Shown: positions 18,111 to 28,794, numbered from the stretch's first letter. The stretch is 64,000 nt of DNA from Roseburia faecis (GCF_001406815.1 NZ_CVRR01000082.1:58967-122966); one strand, 5' to 3'. Notes: generated from the letters alone by a model not told the origin. Made by a program: numbers and translations.

Positions 18111-19225
18111 AAGCAGTAGGAATTATTTTGGCGGGTGGCAATAACAACCGGATGGGAGAACTGTCCAGAAAACGTGCGATTCCGGCGATGCCGGTCGGCG
18201 GAAGTTTCCGCTGCATTGACTTTGTCTTAAGTAATATGAGCAATTCGCATGTACAGACAGTTGCGGTACTCACACAGTATAATTCCCGTTCACTGAATGA
18301 ACATTTAAGTTCTTCAAAATGGTGGGATTTTGGAAGAAAACAGGGAGGTCTGTATCTGTTTACACCAACCGTTACGGCAGAAAACAGTGACTGGTACCGA
18401 GGCACGGCAGATGCCATGTATCAGAATATTGATTTCCTGAAAAACCGTCACGAACCGTATGTGATCATATCCAGCGGTGACTGTGTGTATAAGATGGATT
18501 ACAATGACCTGCTGGAGTTTCATATCGCAAAGAAAGCAGATATTACCATTGCATGCAAGGATATGCCGGCAGATGCGGATGTCAGCCGTTTCGGAGTCGT
18601 CCGTATGAATGAAGATTCCCGGATCACGGATTTTGAGGAAAAACCGCTGGTGGCACAATCCAATACGATTTCCACAGGAGTGTATATTATCCGGAGAAGA
18701 CAGCTGATCGAAATTCTCGAAAAATCAGCGGAGGAAAACCGGTTTGATTTTGTTACGGATGTGCTGGTGCGTTACCGCAATGTAAAGCGTGTGTATGGAT
18801 ATAAACTGAATAGTTACTGGAGTAATATTGCAAGTGTAGATGATTACTTCCGTACAAATATGGACTTTTTGAAACCGGATGTGAGAAAGTACTTTTTCCG
18901 CGAAGAGCCGAAGATTTATTCGAAAGTGGATGATCTTCCGCCGGCAAAATACAATATGGGATCGGACGTCAGCAACAGTCTGATCGCCAGTGGATGTATT
19001 GTAAACGGCAGGGTAGAAAATTCTGTTTTGTTTAAGAAAGCGTTTGTAGGAAAAAATTGCGTGATCAAGAATTCGATTATCTTGAATGATGCATATATTG
19101 GCGATAATACGCATGTAGAAAACTGCATTGTGGAGAGCCATGGAACGCTTCGGGCAAATACATTTTATTCCGGAGACGATGCTGTCCGGATTGTTGCAGA
19201 AAACAACGAAAGATATATGCTCTAG
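18107..19225 (+). CDS. glgD: GlgD subunit of glucose-1-phosphate adenylyltransferase
   Basis: A 372-residue paralogue of GlgC with the same fold. Key positions differ: the N-terminal loop reads [13 protein letters not shown] and the metal-binding segment reads [11 protein letters not shown], where GlgC has [10 protein letters not shown]. In Firmicutes GlgD is mainly a regulatory partner of GlgC. It overlaps glgC by four bases. Confidence 0.94.
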   Translation: MKAVGIILAGGNNNRMGELSRKRAIPAMPVGGSFRCIDFVLSNMSNSHVQTVAVLTQYNSRSLNEHLSSSKWWDFGRKQGGLYLFTPTVTAENSDWYRGTADAMYQNIDFLKNRHEPYVIISSGDCVYKMDYNDLLEFHIAKKADITIACKDMPADADVSRFGVVRMNEDSRITDFEEKPLVAQSNTISTGVYIIRRRQLIEILEKSAEENRFDFVTDVLVRYRNVKRVYGYKLNSYWSNIASVDDYFRTNMDFLKPDVRKYFFREEPKIYSKVDDLPPAKYNMGSDVSNSLIASGCIVNGRVENSVLFKKAFVGKNCVIKNSIILNDAYIGDNTHVENCIVESHGTLRANTFYSGDDAVRIVAENNERYML

Positions 19226-19249
19226 GGAGAGACTAGAAGGGGGATACAT

Positions 19250-19516
19250 ATGCAGATTACAGACGTTAGAATCCGCAAGGTGGAAAAAGAAGGCAAGATG
19301 AAAGCCGTGGTATCTATCACAATCGATGATGAATTTGTCGTACATGATATCAAAGTGATCGAAGGGGAAAAAGGATTGTTTATTGCGATGCCGAGCAGAA
19401 AAGCCGGCGACGGAGATTTCCGGGATATCGCACATCCGATCAATTCCGCTACAAGGGATCAGATTCAGGGATTGATACTGAAAAAGTATGAAGAGGTCTT
19501 GCAGGAGAAGGAATAA
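19250..19516 (+). CDS. spoVG: Septation/sporulation regulator SpoVG
   Basis: An 88-residue protein starting [20 protein letters not shown] with the conserved FIAMPSRK and FRDIAHPIN motifs. SpoVG is a small RNA/DNA-binding regulator found across Firmicutes. It lies 24 bases after glgD behind GAAGGGGG and may share its transcript. Confidence 0.96.
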   Translation: MQITDVRIRKVEKEGKMKAVVSITIDDEFVVHDIKVIEGEKGLFIAMPSRKAGDGDFRDIAHPINSATRDQIQGLILKKYEEVLQEKE

Positions 19517-19533
19517 ACGATTAAAATAAGAGA

Positions 19534-19570
19534 AATGGGACTGTGGAGTAATCCATGGTCCTTTTCTTAA
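19534..19570 (+). terminator. Terminator after spoVG
   Basis: GGACTGTGGA / TCCATGGTCC around GTAA, followed by TTTTCTTAATT. The stem has one internal mismatch. It ends the glgC-glgD-spoVG unit. Confidence 0.75.
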
Positions 19571-19587
19571 TTACAGACTTTTTGAAT

Positions 19588-19810
19588 CCGTAATTGCGAA
19601 ACTTATGGATGGGCGGCTCCCGTGTGGTGGCTGGGGCTGCTGCTTCCTGTGACGTGCTCAACATCCAGAATCAAGAATCTGCAGAAAATGACCGCGTGGC
19701 TCCTTTGATGATTTGCGTTCGTTCAAGTTTCGACAGCGGCGCGGCTTGTGTCCGTCTGGCAGGGACGCGTCCGAAGGATTTCGTGTCTGCCTTAGCGGAG
19801 TGCTTCAAAA
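19588..19810 (+). repeat. GC-rich repeat element, left copy of an inverted pair
   Basis: About 223 bases, clearly richer in GC than the surroundings. It matches the reverse complement of 19904-20121. A 43-base block (19615-19657 against 20051-20093) and a 39-base block (19727-19765 against 19947-19985) are identical. The outer edge (CCGTAATTGCGAAA against CCGTTAATTACGAAA) and inner edge (TCTGCCTTAGCGGAGTGCTT against the TCTGCCTAAGCGGAGCACTT form) are similar. Spacing between the blocks differs by a few bases, which argues against protein coding. An open frame of 84 codons crosses it, but the other copy does not keep that frame. Confidence 0.85.
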
Positions 19811-19903
19811 TACTGTGCTCGCGGGTCGGTTTGCGACCACATTTATGAAAGGACTGTCAAAGTGTTCATAGGGAGACACAACCGGGAGCGGGCGCAATAA
19901 AAT

Positions 19904-20121
19904 TTTTGAAGTGCTCCGCTTAGGCAGACTAGAAATTCTGAGCGCATCCCTGCCAGACGGACACAAGCCGCGCCGCTGTCGAAACGTTGCCCGGACACAA
20001 AATTAGAGCCACGCAATCATTTTCGCAAATTCTAAGATTCTGTCTGAATCGCACGTCACAGGAAGCAGCAGCCCCAGCCACCACACGGGAGCCACCCGGC
20101 GGTACCTTTCGTAATTAACGG
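19904..20121 (-). repeat. GC-rich repeat element, right copy of an inverted pair
   Basis: This is the inverted partner of 19588-19810, separated from it by about 93 bases (19811-19903) that show no gene. Transcribed together, the two copies could form a hairpin of more than 200 bp. They end 32 bases before pth, so pth's promoter and leader must lie within or beside the repeat. I do not recognise the element. It could be a non-autonomous mobile repeat or a pair of structured RNA genes. Confidence 0.85.
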
Positions 20122-20153
20122 ACAAAAATTCAAATAAAAGGAGAATTGGATAC

Positions 20154-20738
20154 ATGTTTTTAATTGCAGGACTTGGAAATCCGGACAAGAAATACGAAAA
20201 AACAAGACACAATATTGGATTTGATACCGTCGATGCACTGGCGGAAAAATACAACATCAGCATCACGGAGAAAAAACATAAAGCGCTGTGTGGAAGCGGT
20301 GTGATCGAAGGCGTAAAAGTCATCCTGGCCAAACCGCAGACCTATATGAATTTAAGCGGAGAAAGCATCGCAGAAATCGTGAATTTCTATAAGCTTGATC
20401 CGGAGAGCGAAATGCTGATTATTTTTGATGACATCTCTTTGGCACCGGGAAATATCCGTGTGCGCAAAAAAGGCAGTGCAGGTGGGCATAATGGAATCAA
20501 GAGCATTATTTCAAGTGTGGGAACCTCAAACTTTATGCGAATTAAAGTCGGTGTGGGGGAAAAGCCACAGGGATGGGATCTGGCAGACCATGTGCTTGGC
20601 CGTTTTTCCGGGGAGGACCGTGCAAGGGTGGAAGAAGCCATACGGGATGCGGAAGATGCAGCAGTCCTGATGATTCAGGGGGAAGCAGACAAGGCAATGA
20701 ATGATTTTAATGCAAAAAAGCAGGAGAATACAAAGTAA
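20154..20738 (+). CDS. pth: Peptidyl-tRNA hydrolase
   Basis: A 194-residue enzyme that frees tRNA from stalled peptidyl-tRNA. The N-terminus FLIAGLGNPDKKYEKTRHNI (catalytic His in RHNIGF), KPQTYMNLSG, the Asp-containing FDDISLAPG and GSAGGHNGIKSI are all conserved. AAAGGAGAATTGG precedes the ATG. Its stop is directly followed by the GTG of mfd. Confidence 0.97.
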   Translation: MFLIAGLGNPDKKYEKTRHNIGFDTVDALAEKYNISITEKKHKALCGSGVIEGVKVILAKPQTYMNLSGESIAEIVNFYKLDPESEMLIIFDDISLAPGNIRVRKKGSAGGHNGIKSIISSVGTSNFMRIKVGVGEKPQGWDLADHVLGRFSGEDRARVEEAIRDAEDAAVLMIQGEADKAMNDFNAKKQENTK

Positions 20739-23700
20739 GTGAAAGCATTTATAGAACCGCTGCAGGAATTGAGCGGATATGAAGATATGACAAAAGCGGC
20801 CATGCAGCCGGGACTGGTGACCATCAGTGGCTGTATTGATGCACAGAAGCCACATATGATTTATACGCTTGGAAGGACACGCAGCCGGCGTCTGATCGTA
20901 ACGTTTCATGAGCAGAAAGCGAAAGAATTGTATGACGACTATCGTTTTTTTGATCCGTCAGTGGTGTATTATCCGGCAAAGGATGTGCTGTTTTATCAAT
21001 CGGATATCCGCGGAAACCTTCTTACCGCAGAGCGGATCAGTGCATTGCGGGCAATTCATGAAAATGAACAGGTGACGGTGATCACAACATTTGATGCCCT
21101 GATGAATACGATGCCAAGGGATGCACAGGTGTGGGACAGTGTGCTGCATATTGCACAGGGAGATACCCTGGATCTGGATGCACTTGTGGAACAGCTGGTG
21201 CGGATGGGGTATGAACGGCAGTATCAGGTGGATAATATCGGTCAGTTTGCATTAAGAGGTGGAATTCTTGATATTTTTCCGCTGACGGAAGAAAATCCGG
21301 TCCGGATTGAACTGTGGGATGATGAAGTAGATACCCTTCGCACCTTTGATGTGGAAAGTCAGAAATCTATTGAAAATATAGAAAAGCTTGTGGTATATCC
21401 GGCATGTGAACTGGTTCTTTCGACCGAAGAGAAAGCAGAAGGTATCCGCAGACTGTTAAAGGAAGCAGAAGCTTTTTCCGATAAATTGCGGAAAGAAATG
21501 AAAACCGAGGAAGCCTATCGGGCACTGTCACAGGCAAAAGAACTGGCACAGGAATGGGAAGAATTGTCGGAAACCGCGGGAATGGATGCTTTTTTGTCCT
21601 ATTTCTGCAGGGAACGGTGGAGCCTTCTGGATTATTTTGATCCGGCAGATACATTTGTGTTTTTCGATGAGCTGAGCCGGAGCGCGGAACGCGGACGGCA
21701 GACGGAACTGGAATTTTCGGAGAGCATGAAGCAGCGTCTGGAAATGGGGTATATTCTGCCGGGGCAGATGAACGAACTGTTTGGCTATAAGGAAATCATG
21801 GGAAGGCTTGAAAAATATTCCTGCTGTGCGGTTTCCGCACTGGATATCAAGACCTGCGGATTAAAATCCAATGGGCAGTTCGGCATTCATGTAAAGAGCG
21901 TAAGCGCATACAATAACAGCTTTGAACTTCTGATCGCAGACCTGAAGAAATACAAAAAAAACGGATACCGTATTATTTTACTTTCCGGTTCCCGCACACG
22001 CGCGAAGCGTCTGGCAGAGGATATTTTAAACGAAGGACTCAACTGTTTTTATACGGAAGATTACGATCACGATCTGGTGGCAGGACAGATCATGGTCTGC
22101 TACGGAAAAGTGCATCAGGGGTATGAATATCCGATCCTGCAGTTTGCAGTGATTACGGATACGGATATTTTCGGGGAAGAAAAAAAGAAAAAGAAGCGGC
22201 ACCGCACCTATGAGGGCGAAAAAATCCAGCAGTTTACGGATCTGAGTGTCGGGGATTATGTCGTACATGAAAATCATGGGCTTGGTATCTACAAAGGAAT
22301 TGAAAAGATAGAAGTCGACCGAAAGGTGAAAGATTACATCAAGATCGAATATGCGGGAGGCTCCAATCTGTATATTCTTGCAACACAGCTTGACCAGATC
22401 CAGAAATATGCGGGGAAAGACGCAAGAAAACCAAAACTCAATAAACTTGGAAGCCAGGAGTGGACAAAAACCAAGGGAAAAGTGCGTGGAGCCGTGCGTC
22501 AGATCGCACAGGATCTGGTGAAATTATATGCCGAGCGGGAAGAACAGAATGGCTATATGTATGGACCGGATACGGTATGGCAGAGAGAGTTTGAAGAACT
22601 GTTCCCGTTTGAAGAGACCGAAGATCAGGTGCTTGCCATTGATGCAACCAAGCGGGATATGGAGAGTCATAAGATTATGGACCGGCTGATCTGCGGGGAT
22701 GTCGGTTACGGAAAGACGGAGATTGCGATCCGTGCAGCTTTCAAAGCAGTGCAGGAGAATAAACAGGTGGCATACCTTGCGCCGACAACCATTCTTGCCC
22801 AGCAGATTTATAATACGTTTTCCCAGAGAATGAAGGATTTCCCTGTCCGGGTGGATCTGTTGTGCCGTTTCCGCACGGCAGCGCAGCAGAAGAAGACCAT
22901 CAGTGATCTGAAAAAAGGACAGGTGGATATTATTGTGGGAACACACCGGATTCTGTCAAAAGATGTGCAGTTTAAAGATCTTGGGCTTCTTGTCGTGGAC
23001 GAGGAACAACGGTTTGGTGTGGCTCACAAAGAAAAAATCAAACAGTTAAAGACCAATGTGGATGTGCTGACACTTACTGCCACACCGATTCCGCGGACAC
23101 TTCACATGAGCCTGATCGGAATCCGGGATATGAGCGTTTTAGAGGAACCACCGATGGACCGTGTCCCTATTCAGACGTATGTCATGGAATATAATGAGGA
23201 ACTGGTCCGGGAGGCAATCACGCGGGAACTTGCCCGTGGCGGACAGGTATATTATGTGTATAACAAAGTAAGGGATATTGATGAAGTGACGTCACGCATT
23301 CAGGAGCTGGTGCCGGAGGCAAATGTGGCATTTGCTCATGGACAGATGAGAGAAAACCAGCTGGAGGATATCATGTACCGGTTTATCAATGGAGACATTG
23401 ATGTACTGGTATCAACGACAATCATAGAGACGGGACTGGATATCTCAAATGTCAATACAATGATCATTCATGACGCGGATAATATGGGGCTTTCCCAGCT
23501 GTATCAGCTGCGCGGGCGGGTCGGCAGATCCAATCGTACGGCGTATGCGTTTCTTATGTACCGCAGAAACAAAATGCTCAAAGAGGTGGCGGAAAAACGA
23601 CTGGCTGCCATCCGGGAGTATTCGGATCTGGGCAGCGGATTTAAGATTGCCATGCGGGACCTGGAGATCCGGGGAGCCGGAAATCTGCTGGGAGCCGAAC

Positions 23701-24269
23701 AGAGCGGTCACATGGAGGCGGTTGGATATGATCTGTACTGCAAGATGCTTCACGAAGCGGTGAAAGAAGCCCGGGGAGAAGCACCGGCCGAACAGTTTGA
23801 GACTTCCGTTGATATCCGGACGGATGCATTTATTCCGTCCACATATATTGCAAATGAGTCGCAGAAACTGGATATGTATAAGCGGATCGCCGGAATTGAA
23901 ACGGATGAGGAAGCGGAGGAAATGCTCGAAGAACTGATTGACCGTTTTGGAGAGCCTCCGAAGTCCGTGCAGAATCTGCTGACAATTGCCAGACTCAAAG
24001 CGGTTGCCCACAGTGTATATATTAAGGAAATTGTTCAAAGAGAAGATCTGTTAAAAATCCTAATGTACGAAAAAGCAAAGATTCACGCGGAGCATATTCC
24101 GGGGCTGGTAAAAGCGTTTGCCCCGTCACTGAAATTTGCGGCAGATCCGAAGGAACCGTACTTCACTTACCGTCTGGGAGCAAATTCAAGGGAAAAGAAC
24201 AGGGAAATTCTGGAAGTTCTCAGGCAATTATTGGAACAAATGCACGTTTTTTTGTGTGCGGAGCCGTAA
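20739..24269 (+). CDS. mfd: Transcription-repair coupling factor
   Basis: A 1176-residue ATPase that removes stalled RNA polymerase and recruits UvrA. The UvrB-like N-terminal domains are followed by the RNA-polymerase-interacting domain ([19 protein letters not shown]). Then come helicase motifs including Walker [12 protein letters not shown], the DEEQ box ([12 protein letters not shown]), TATPIPRT and the motif VI region QLRGRVGRS, and a C-terminal TRCF domain. The start is GTG, immediately after the pth stop. Confidence 0.97.
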   Translation: MKAFIEPLQELSGYEDMTKAAMQPGLVTISGCIDAQKPHMIYTLGRTRSRRLIVTFHEQKAKELYDDYRFFDPSVVYYPAKDVLFYQSDIRGNLLTAERISALRAIHENEQVTVITTFDALMNTMPRDAQVWDSVLHIAQGDTLDLDALVEQLVRMGYERQYQVDNIGQFALRGGILDIFPLTEENPVRIELWDDEVDTLRTFDVESQKSIENIEKLVVYPACELVLSTEEKAEGIRRLLKEAEAFSDKLRKEMKTEEAYRALSQAKELAQEWEELSETAGMDAFLSYFCRERWSLLDYFDPADTFVFFDELSRSAERGRQTELEFSESMKQRLEMGYILPGQMNELFGYKEIMGRLEKYSCCAVSALDIKTCGLKSNGQFGIHVKSVSAYNNSFELLIADLKKYKKNGYRIILLSGSRTRAKRLAEDILNEGLNCFYTEDYDHDLVAGQIMVCYGKVHQGYEYPILQFAVITDTDIFGEEKKKKKRHRTYEGEKIQQFTDLSVGDYVVHENHGLGIYKGIEKIEVDRKVKDYIKIEYAGGSNLYILATQLDQIQKYAGKDARKPKLNKLGSQEWTKTKGKVRGAVRQIAQDLVKLYAEREEQNGYMYGPDTVWQREFEELFPFEETEDQVLAIDATKRDMESHKIMDRLICGDVGYGKTEIAIRAAFKAVQENKQVAYLAPTTILAQQIYNTFSQRMKDFPVRVDLLCRFRTAAQQKKTISDLKKGQVDIIVGTHRILSKDVQFKDLGLLVVDEEQRFGVAHKEKIKQLKTNVDVLTLTATPIPRTLHMSLIGIRDMSVLEEPPMDRVPIQTYVMEYNEELVREAITRELARGGQVYYVYNKVRDIDEVTSRIQELVPEANVAFAHGQMRENQLEDIMYRFINGDIDVLVSTTIIETGLDISNVNTMIIHDADNMGLSQLYQLRGRVGRSNRTAYAFLMYRRNKMLKEVAEKRLAAIREYSDLGSGFKIAMRDLEIRGAGNLLGAEQSGHMEAVGYDLYCKMLHEAVKEARGEAPAEQFETSVDIRTDAFIPSTYIANESQKLDMYKRIAGIETDEEAEEMLEELIDRFGEPPKSVQNLLTIARLKAVAHSVYIKEIVQREDLLKILMYEKAKIHAEHIPGLVKAFAPSLKFAADPKEPYFTYRLGANSREKNREILEVLRQLLEQMHVFLCAEP

Positions 24270-24275
24270 AAGTGC

Positions 24276-24304
24276 TTGCCTGATGTAGGGAAAAGAATTA
24301 TAAT
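24276..24304 (+). promoter_or_regulatory. Sigma-A promoter of the prsA-like gene
   Basis: TTGCCT (24276-24281), 17 bases, TATAAT (24299-24304), 41 bases before the ATG at 24345 and just after the mfd stop. Confidence 0.7.
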
Positions 24305-24344
24305 ACTCTGGTATATAGGTGAAAAGAAACTCCCGGGAGGAACT

Positions 24345-25421
24345 ATGAAAGCAAAAAAAGTTACAGCGATTATTTTAGCCGGTGCAATCTGCGCAGCAGC
24401 TTTTACCGGATGTGGTATAAATACAGGTGCGACGGCAGCAAGCATGAAAAATCAGACCGTCACGATGGGCATGGCAAACTTTACATGCCGTTATCAGCAG
24501 GCAAATGTAGAAGATTATTATAAGAGCATGATGGGGGCCAAAAGCAGCAGTGAGCTCTGGAGCAAGGATTTATATGGAAACGGAACAACCATGGAAGACA
24601 CCATGAAAGATTCCGTTATGGAACAGCTTCATGAGATGTATACGTTACAGGCACATATGAAAGACTATGATGTGAGTGTGACAAAAGACGAAAAGGCAGC
24701 AATCAAAAGAGCTGCACAGCAGTTTATCAGCGATAATTCTTCCGAGGCACTCAAGGAGATGACTGCAGACGAAGATACCGTGGAGGAACTGCTTACGCTC
24801 TACACCATCCGCAGCAAGATGCAGAAAGCCATCGAGGCAGAAGCAGATACCAATGTGACGGATGAAGAGGCAAATGAGCGCGGTTATACGATGATGACTA
24901 TTTCTACAACTTCCCATCAGGATGACAGCGGAAATACCGTAGAATATACCGATGATGAGAAAAAGCAGCTGAAGGAGACCGCAAACAAAATCGAAGATGC
25001 GGTAAAGAATGGAAAAACTCTCGAAGATGCTGCAAAGGATGAGGATCAGCAGACCACTACCGGTGCGTATGCATCCGATGATTCCACACTGGATACATCT
25101 GTGAAAAAGGCATTGGATGATTTGAAAGAAGGAGAAACTTCCGATGTGATTGAAACAGACAGTGCATTATATATTGTTCGTCTGGACAGTGAAACAGACA
25201 AAGACGCTACAGAAAAAAATCGTCAGAATATTATTGACAAACGTAAAAGTGACCACTACAATGAAGTGCTGGAGGGCTGGCAGAAAAAAGACGGCTGGAA
25301 GGTCAATAAAAAGAATGTTGCAAAGATTTCATTTAAGAATTCTCTGACACAGCAGGACCCGAATGCCTCTACAGAGACACAGACTTCCACAGAAACACAG
25401 AATGTAGAGAGTACACAGTAA
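24345..25421 (+). CDS. Lipoprotein peptidylprolyl isomerase-like foldase (PrsA/SurA type)
   Basis: A 358-residue protein with a basic start, a hydrophobic signal (VTAIILAGAICAAAFTGCG) and a probable lipidated Cys in FTGC. A SurA_N/trigger-factor-like helical region follows, then a parvulin-like stretch (about residues 190-300). The C-terminal tail is rich in Thr, Glu, Ser and Gln (STETQTSTETQ). It should assist folding of exported proteins outside the membrane. ATG 24345 has GGGAGGAACT upstream. Its stop overlaps the aroK start (TAATG). Isomerase activity itself is uncertain. Confidence 0.8.
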   Translation: MKAKKVTAIILAGAICAAAFTGCGINTGATAASMKNQTVTMGMANFTCRYQQANVEDYYKSMMGAKSSSELWSKDLYGNGTTMEDTMKDSVMEQLHEMYTLQAHMKDYDVSVTKDEKAAIKRAAQQFISDNSSEALKEMTADEDTVEELLTLYTIRSKMQKAIEAEADTNVTDEEANERGYTMMTISTTSHQDDSGNTVEYTDDEKKQLKETANKIEDAVKNGKTLEDAAKDEDQQTTTGAYASDDSTLDTSVKKALDDLKEGETSDVIETDSALYIVRLDSETDKDATEKNRQNIIDKRKSDHYNEVLEGWQKKDGWKVNKKNVAKISFKNSLTQQDPNASTETQTSTETQNVESTQ

Positions 25422-25930
25422 TGCAAAAAGATAACATTGTGTTAATTGGAATGCCGGGGGTGGGTAAGAGCACCGTCGGCGTTATCCTTGCTAAGGTGCT
25501 GGGATATCAGTTTATAGATGCAGATTTAGTCATTCAGGAGCAGGAGAAGCGCCTGCTTCGTGAGATCATTGCAGAAGAGGGAACCGAAGGGTTCATTCAG
25601 GTAGAAAACCGTGTGAATGCGACACTTGAGGCACATCATGCAATTATTGCAACCGGAGGCAGTGTCGTCTACGGAAAAGAAGCTATGGAGCATCTGCAGG
25701 AAATCGGAACGGTTATATATCTTGAGGTGGCATATCCGGAGCTGGAAAAACGTCTGGAAGATATCAAAGGCAGGGGTGTTGTTTTAAGAGACGGACAGAC
25801 GTTATATGATCTGTATCTGGAGCGCACGCCGCTGTATGAAAAATATGCGGATATCCGGATTTCGGAGACGGGGCTGGATATCGAACAGACCGTTGAACAG
25901 ATTGTGGATGGTATCACAAATTTACACTAG
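25421..25930 (+). CDS. aroK: Shikimate kinase
   Basis: A 169-residue kinase with Walker A GMPGVGKST (residues 10-18), DADLVIQEQEK, the GGSVVYGKEA shikimate-binding loop and the RTPLYEKYADI lid-region motif. It phosphorylates shikimate in chorismate synthesis. Several residues differ from textbook AroK (GFIQVEN for the usual FRxxE), so a related small-molecule kinase is possible. It overlaps the preceding gene by one base. Confidence 0.85.
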   Translation: MQKDNIVLIGMPGVGKSTVGVILAKVLGYQFIDADLVIQEQEKRLLREIIAEEGTEGFIQVENRVNATLEAHHAIIATGGSVVYGKEAMEHLQEIGTVIYLEVAYPELEKRLEDIKGRGVVLRDGQTLYDLYLERTPLYEKYADIRISETGLDIEQTVEQIVDGITNLH

Positions 25931-25992
25931 ATGAATAGGATAGATAGTAGGGTAGCGTACTATACGAAATAGGGCGTTTATTGAGGTGAGAT

Positions 25993-27285
25993 ATGGAACA
26001 ATATGTAATCAAAGGCGGAAATCCGCTGAATGGTGAGGTAGAAATCGGCGGGGCAAAGAATGCGGCACTGGCAATTCTTGCAGCTGCGATCATGACGGAT
26101 GAAACGGTTACAATCGAAAATTTGCCGAACGTGAGAGATATTAATGTATTATTGCAGGCGATTGCAGAGATCGGTGCAATGGTAGACCGTATTGATGCAC
26201 ATACCGTAAAGATCAACGGTTCATTTATCAAAGACGTGACGGTGGACAATGAATTTATCCGTAGAATCCGTGCGTCCTATTATTTGATCGGTGCACTTCT
26301 TGGAAAATACAAAAAGGCGGAAGTGGCTCTTCCGGGCGGATGCGATATCGGAAGCAGACCGATTGATCTGCATATCAAAGGATTTCGTGCAATGGGAGCA
26401 GACGTGGATATTGCACATGGTCTTGTTATTGCAGAGGCAGAAAAATTAAACGGAACACATATTTATCTGGATAAAGTATCGGTTGGAGCAACGATCAATA
26501 TTATGATGGCAGCATCCATGGCAGAAGGAAAAACCGTAATTGAAAATGCGGCAAAAGAGCCTCATGTGGTAGACGTGGCAAATTTCTTAAACAGTATGGG
26601 TGCGAATATCCGTGGTGCAGGAACGGATGTTATCCGTATTGTCGGTGTGGAGAAGCTGCATAAGACAGAGTATTCGGTTATCCCGGATCAGATAGAGGCA
26701 GGAACCTTTATGTTTGCGGCAGCGGCAGCAGGGGGAGATGTGCTGGTAAAGGATGTTATTCCGAAACATCTGGAAGCAACAACCGCCAAACTTGTGGAGG
26801 CAGGATGCAAAGTTGAGGAGTTCGATGATGCGGTTCGGATTATTTCGGATGGAAAACTGCATCACACACAGGTGACAACACTTCCGTATCCGGGATTCCC
26901 GACAGATATGCAGCCACAGATGGCAGTAATTCTGGGAATTGCAGAGGGAACCAGTACCGTTACGGAGAGCATTTTTGAAAACCGTTTCAAATATGTGGAT
27001 GAACTGACACGTATGGGAGCCAATATCAAGGTAGAGAGCAATATTGCCATTATCAATGGAGTGGCCCGTTATACAGGTGCCAGGGTGAATGCGCCGGATC
27101 TGCGTGCGGGAGCAGCGCTGGTGATTGCCGGTCTGGTGGCAGAGGGAATTACGGTGATTGATGATATTTATTTTATCGAGCGTGGATACGAAGAATTTGA
27201 TCAGAAGCTGCGCGGCATTGGGGCACAGATTGAAAAGGTATCGGATGAAAAAGAAATTCAGAAGTTTATTCTGAAAGTTTCATAA
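25993..27285 (+). CDS. murA: UDP-N-acetylglucosamine 1-carboxyvinyltransferase
   Basis: A 430-residue enzyme for the first committed step of peptidoglycan synthesis. GGAKNAALAILAA at the start and the active-site loop PGGCDIGSRPIDLH with Cys117 are present, so this is the fosfomycin-targeted Cys form. ATTGAGGTGAG precedes the ATG. A strong bidirectional terminator follows. Confidence 0.97.
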   Translation: MEQYVIKGGNPLNGEVEIGGAKNAALAILAAAIMTDETVTIENLPNVRDINVLLQAIAEIGAMVDRIDAHTVKINGSFIKDVTVDNEFIRRIRASYYLIGALLGKYKKAEVALPGGCDIGSRPIDLHIKGFRAMGADVDIAHGLVIAEAEKLNGTHIYLDKVSVGATINIMMAASMAEGKTVIENAAKEPHVVDVANFLNSMGANIRGAGTDVIRIVGVEKLHKTEYSVIPDQIEAGTFMFAAAAAGGDVLVKDVIPKHLEATTAKLVEAGCKVEEFDDAVRIISDGKLHHTQVTTLPYPGFPTDMQPQMAVILGIAEGTSTVTESIFENRFKYVDELTRMGANIKVESNIAIINGVARYTGARVNAPDLRAGAALVIAGLVAEGITVIDDIYFIERGYEEFDQKLRGIGAQIEKVSDEKEIQKFILKVS

Positions 27286-27302
27286 ATAAAAAGAACGGGC
27301 AA

Positions 27303-27347
27303 AAAAGGGAGCGTGAAAAACATTGGTATGTTTTCACACTCCCTTTT
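27303..27347. terminator. Bidirectional terminator between murA and the HD-GYP gene
   Basis: AAAAGGGAG-GTGAAAA paired with TTTTCAC-CTCCCTTTT around a short loop, with A and T runs on both sides, lies between two convergent genes. Confidence 0.85.
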
Positions 27348-27359
27348 CATTTGAAAAAT

Positions 27360-28475
27360 TTATAAAACCGCTTTGATATAGAGGTCGCGGCTGGCGGTGG
27401 AAAGATCCAGACAGGATTTATCATCAAACTGGACAATCGGACGGGACAGTGCATTCTGATTTAACATGACAATGGTACATCCCCTTCCGTCACTTAAGAT
27501 GACGCGGTTACTCTGGTAAGTGCTGGCAATCTGCTTTAAGAAAACCAGAATATATTTTGTATGGTATTTCTGGAAACCATCTTCTTCAAATTTACTGATC
27601 ACTTCGAACGGACACAACGGAGAGCGATAGGAACGTGCCGCTGTCATGGCATCGTACACATCGGCAATTGCAACGATCATTGCAAAATTGTCAATGTAAT
27701 CTTCCGTCAATCCGGTCGGATAGCCGCTTCCATCACAGCGCTCGTGATGCATCAGGGCAGCTTTTTTGATACGGGAATCCAGATCCGGCTGACGTTTTAA
27801 AATCTCGTATCCGAGTGCCGGGTGCTGTTTGATTTTTGCAAACTCCTCATCGGTCAGAGATCCCGGCTTATTTAAGATATCGGAAGGAATCAGCAGTTTT
27901 CCGATATCGTGCATCAGTCCGGCAAGCGTAAGAATGTCCAGATCGTGACGTTCAAAACGCAGCCAGCGGCCGATCATTCGTGAAATGAGTGCAACGTTGA
28001 GACTGTGCGCATAAACCGAATCGGCCACAGTACGCATGTTGTAAAGCATATCAAACATTTCAACGATGGTGTTGCGGGACTGGAACAGATCTGCGACACT
28101 GCCCAGAAGTTTTTGCGAGTCAATCGGTTTGTTATCCTTGATGGCTGCGGTATACAACTGTTTCATCAGCTCAATTGCCTGAACATACTCAATCTGGAAC
28201 GTGCGGAATTCACTGGAACCGGCGACTTTCTGTGAGTGTGTTTTGCTTTCCTGTGCGTATGTTTTTGCTTCTTTTACAGGCTTTGGAGCCTCCTCCTGCG
28301 GAGCAGGTTCTTCGCCCTCAATTTCTGCATATTCCACACGGTACAGTTTCATGCGGTTGATCAGCTGACGGGTTACAGCAGAACCGGCGGGAGCCAACGG
28401 CTGTCCAAGCGGTGTGATCACAGGCTGTGCAAGGATGGCACCTTCTTGTAGTTGTTTTGTCTCAATTTTTATCAT
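27360..28475 (-). CDS. HD-GYP domain protein, probable cyclic-di-GMP phosphodiesterase
   Basis: A 371-residue protein. The N-terminal part (about residues 1-90) resembles the leader domain of HD-GYP proteins, with a charged Pro/Glu/Lys linker. The HD-GYP core shows SLNVALISRMIGRW, GLMHDIGKLLIPSDIL, HHERCDGSGYPTGL and ADVYDAMTAARSYR. These match the metal ligands and the GYP motif of cyclic-di-GMP phosphodiesterases. It lacks membrane segments and is probably cytosolic. It stands alone, divergent from metK. Confidence 0.9.
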   Translation of the reverse strand: MIKIETKQLQEGAILAQPVITPLGQPLAPAGSAVTRQLINRMKLYRVEYAEIEGEEPAPQEEAPKPVKEAKTYAQESKTHSQKVAGSSEFRTFQIEYVQAIELMKQLYTAAIKDNKPIDSQKLLGSVADLFQSRNTIVEMFDMLYNMRTVADSVYAHSLNVALISRMIGRWLRFERHDLDILTLAGLMHDIGKLLIPSDILNKPGSLTDEEFAKIKQHPALGYEILKRQPDLDSRIKKAALMHHERCDGSGYPTGLTEDYIDNFAMIVAIADVYDAMTAARSYRSPLCPFEVISKFEEDGFQKYHTKYILVFLKQIASTYQSNRVILSDGRGCTIVMLNQNALSRPIVQFDDKSCLDLSTASRDLYIKAVL

Positions 28476-28548
28476 ATTTTATCTCTCCGTATGTAACGTA
28501 TATACAAAAGTATAGAATTATTTCGCACAAAAGTCAATCTTTTAGGGC

Positions 28549-28577
28549 TTGACAGATGAAAGAAACTGGAGTATGGT
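28549..28577 (+). promoter_or_regulatory. Promoter of metK
   Basis: Perfect TTGACA (28549-28554), 17 bases, TATGGT (28572-28577). Transcription would start about 30 bases before the SAM riboswitch. Confidence 0.7.
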
Positions 28578-28614
28578 AGCACTTGGATATTTCAAATTTA
28601 ATATTGTAAGCTTT

Positions 28615-28758
28615 CTCTTATTCAGAGTGATGGAGATACATAGGATCTGTGAAGTCACGGCAACCCCTGTTTGGAAGGTGCCAACCTGAGCGAGTTAATC
28701 GAACAATAAGGGGATTTGATTATCTTTAGATCAATCCGCTGCGAGGCGGTTTTTTTTA
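28615..28758 (+). promoter_or_regulatory. SAM-I (S-box) riboswitch with terminator controlling metK
   Basis: The P1 arms CTTATT (28617-28622) and AATAAG (28705-28710) enclose the conserved elements CAGAGTGATGGAGA, GTGAAGTCACGGCAACC and GGAAGGTGCCAACCTG, a clear S-box aptamer. Downstream, CCGC-TGCGAG-GCGG followed by eight T (28737-28758) is the terminator. High S-adenosylmethionine should stop transcription before metK. Confidence 0.93.
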
Positions 28759-28794
28759 TTTCTGTATAAAACAAGAGAGGAGAAACAAAAAGCA

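Noticed and set aside
19594..19848. 84-codon open frame across the left GC-rich repeat
   Set aside because: The other copy of the repeat does not keep the frame, spacing between conserved blocks varies by non-codon lengths, and there is no ribosome-binding site.
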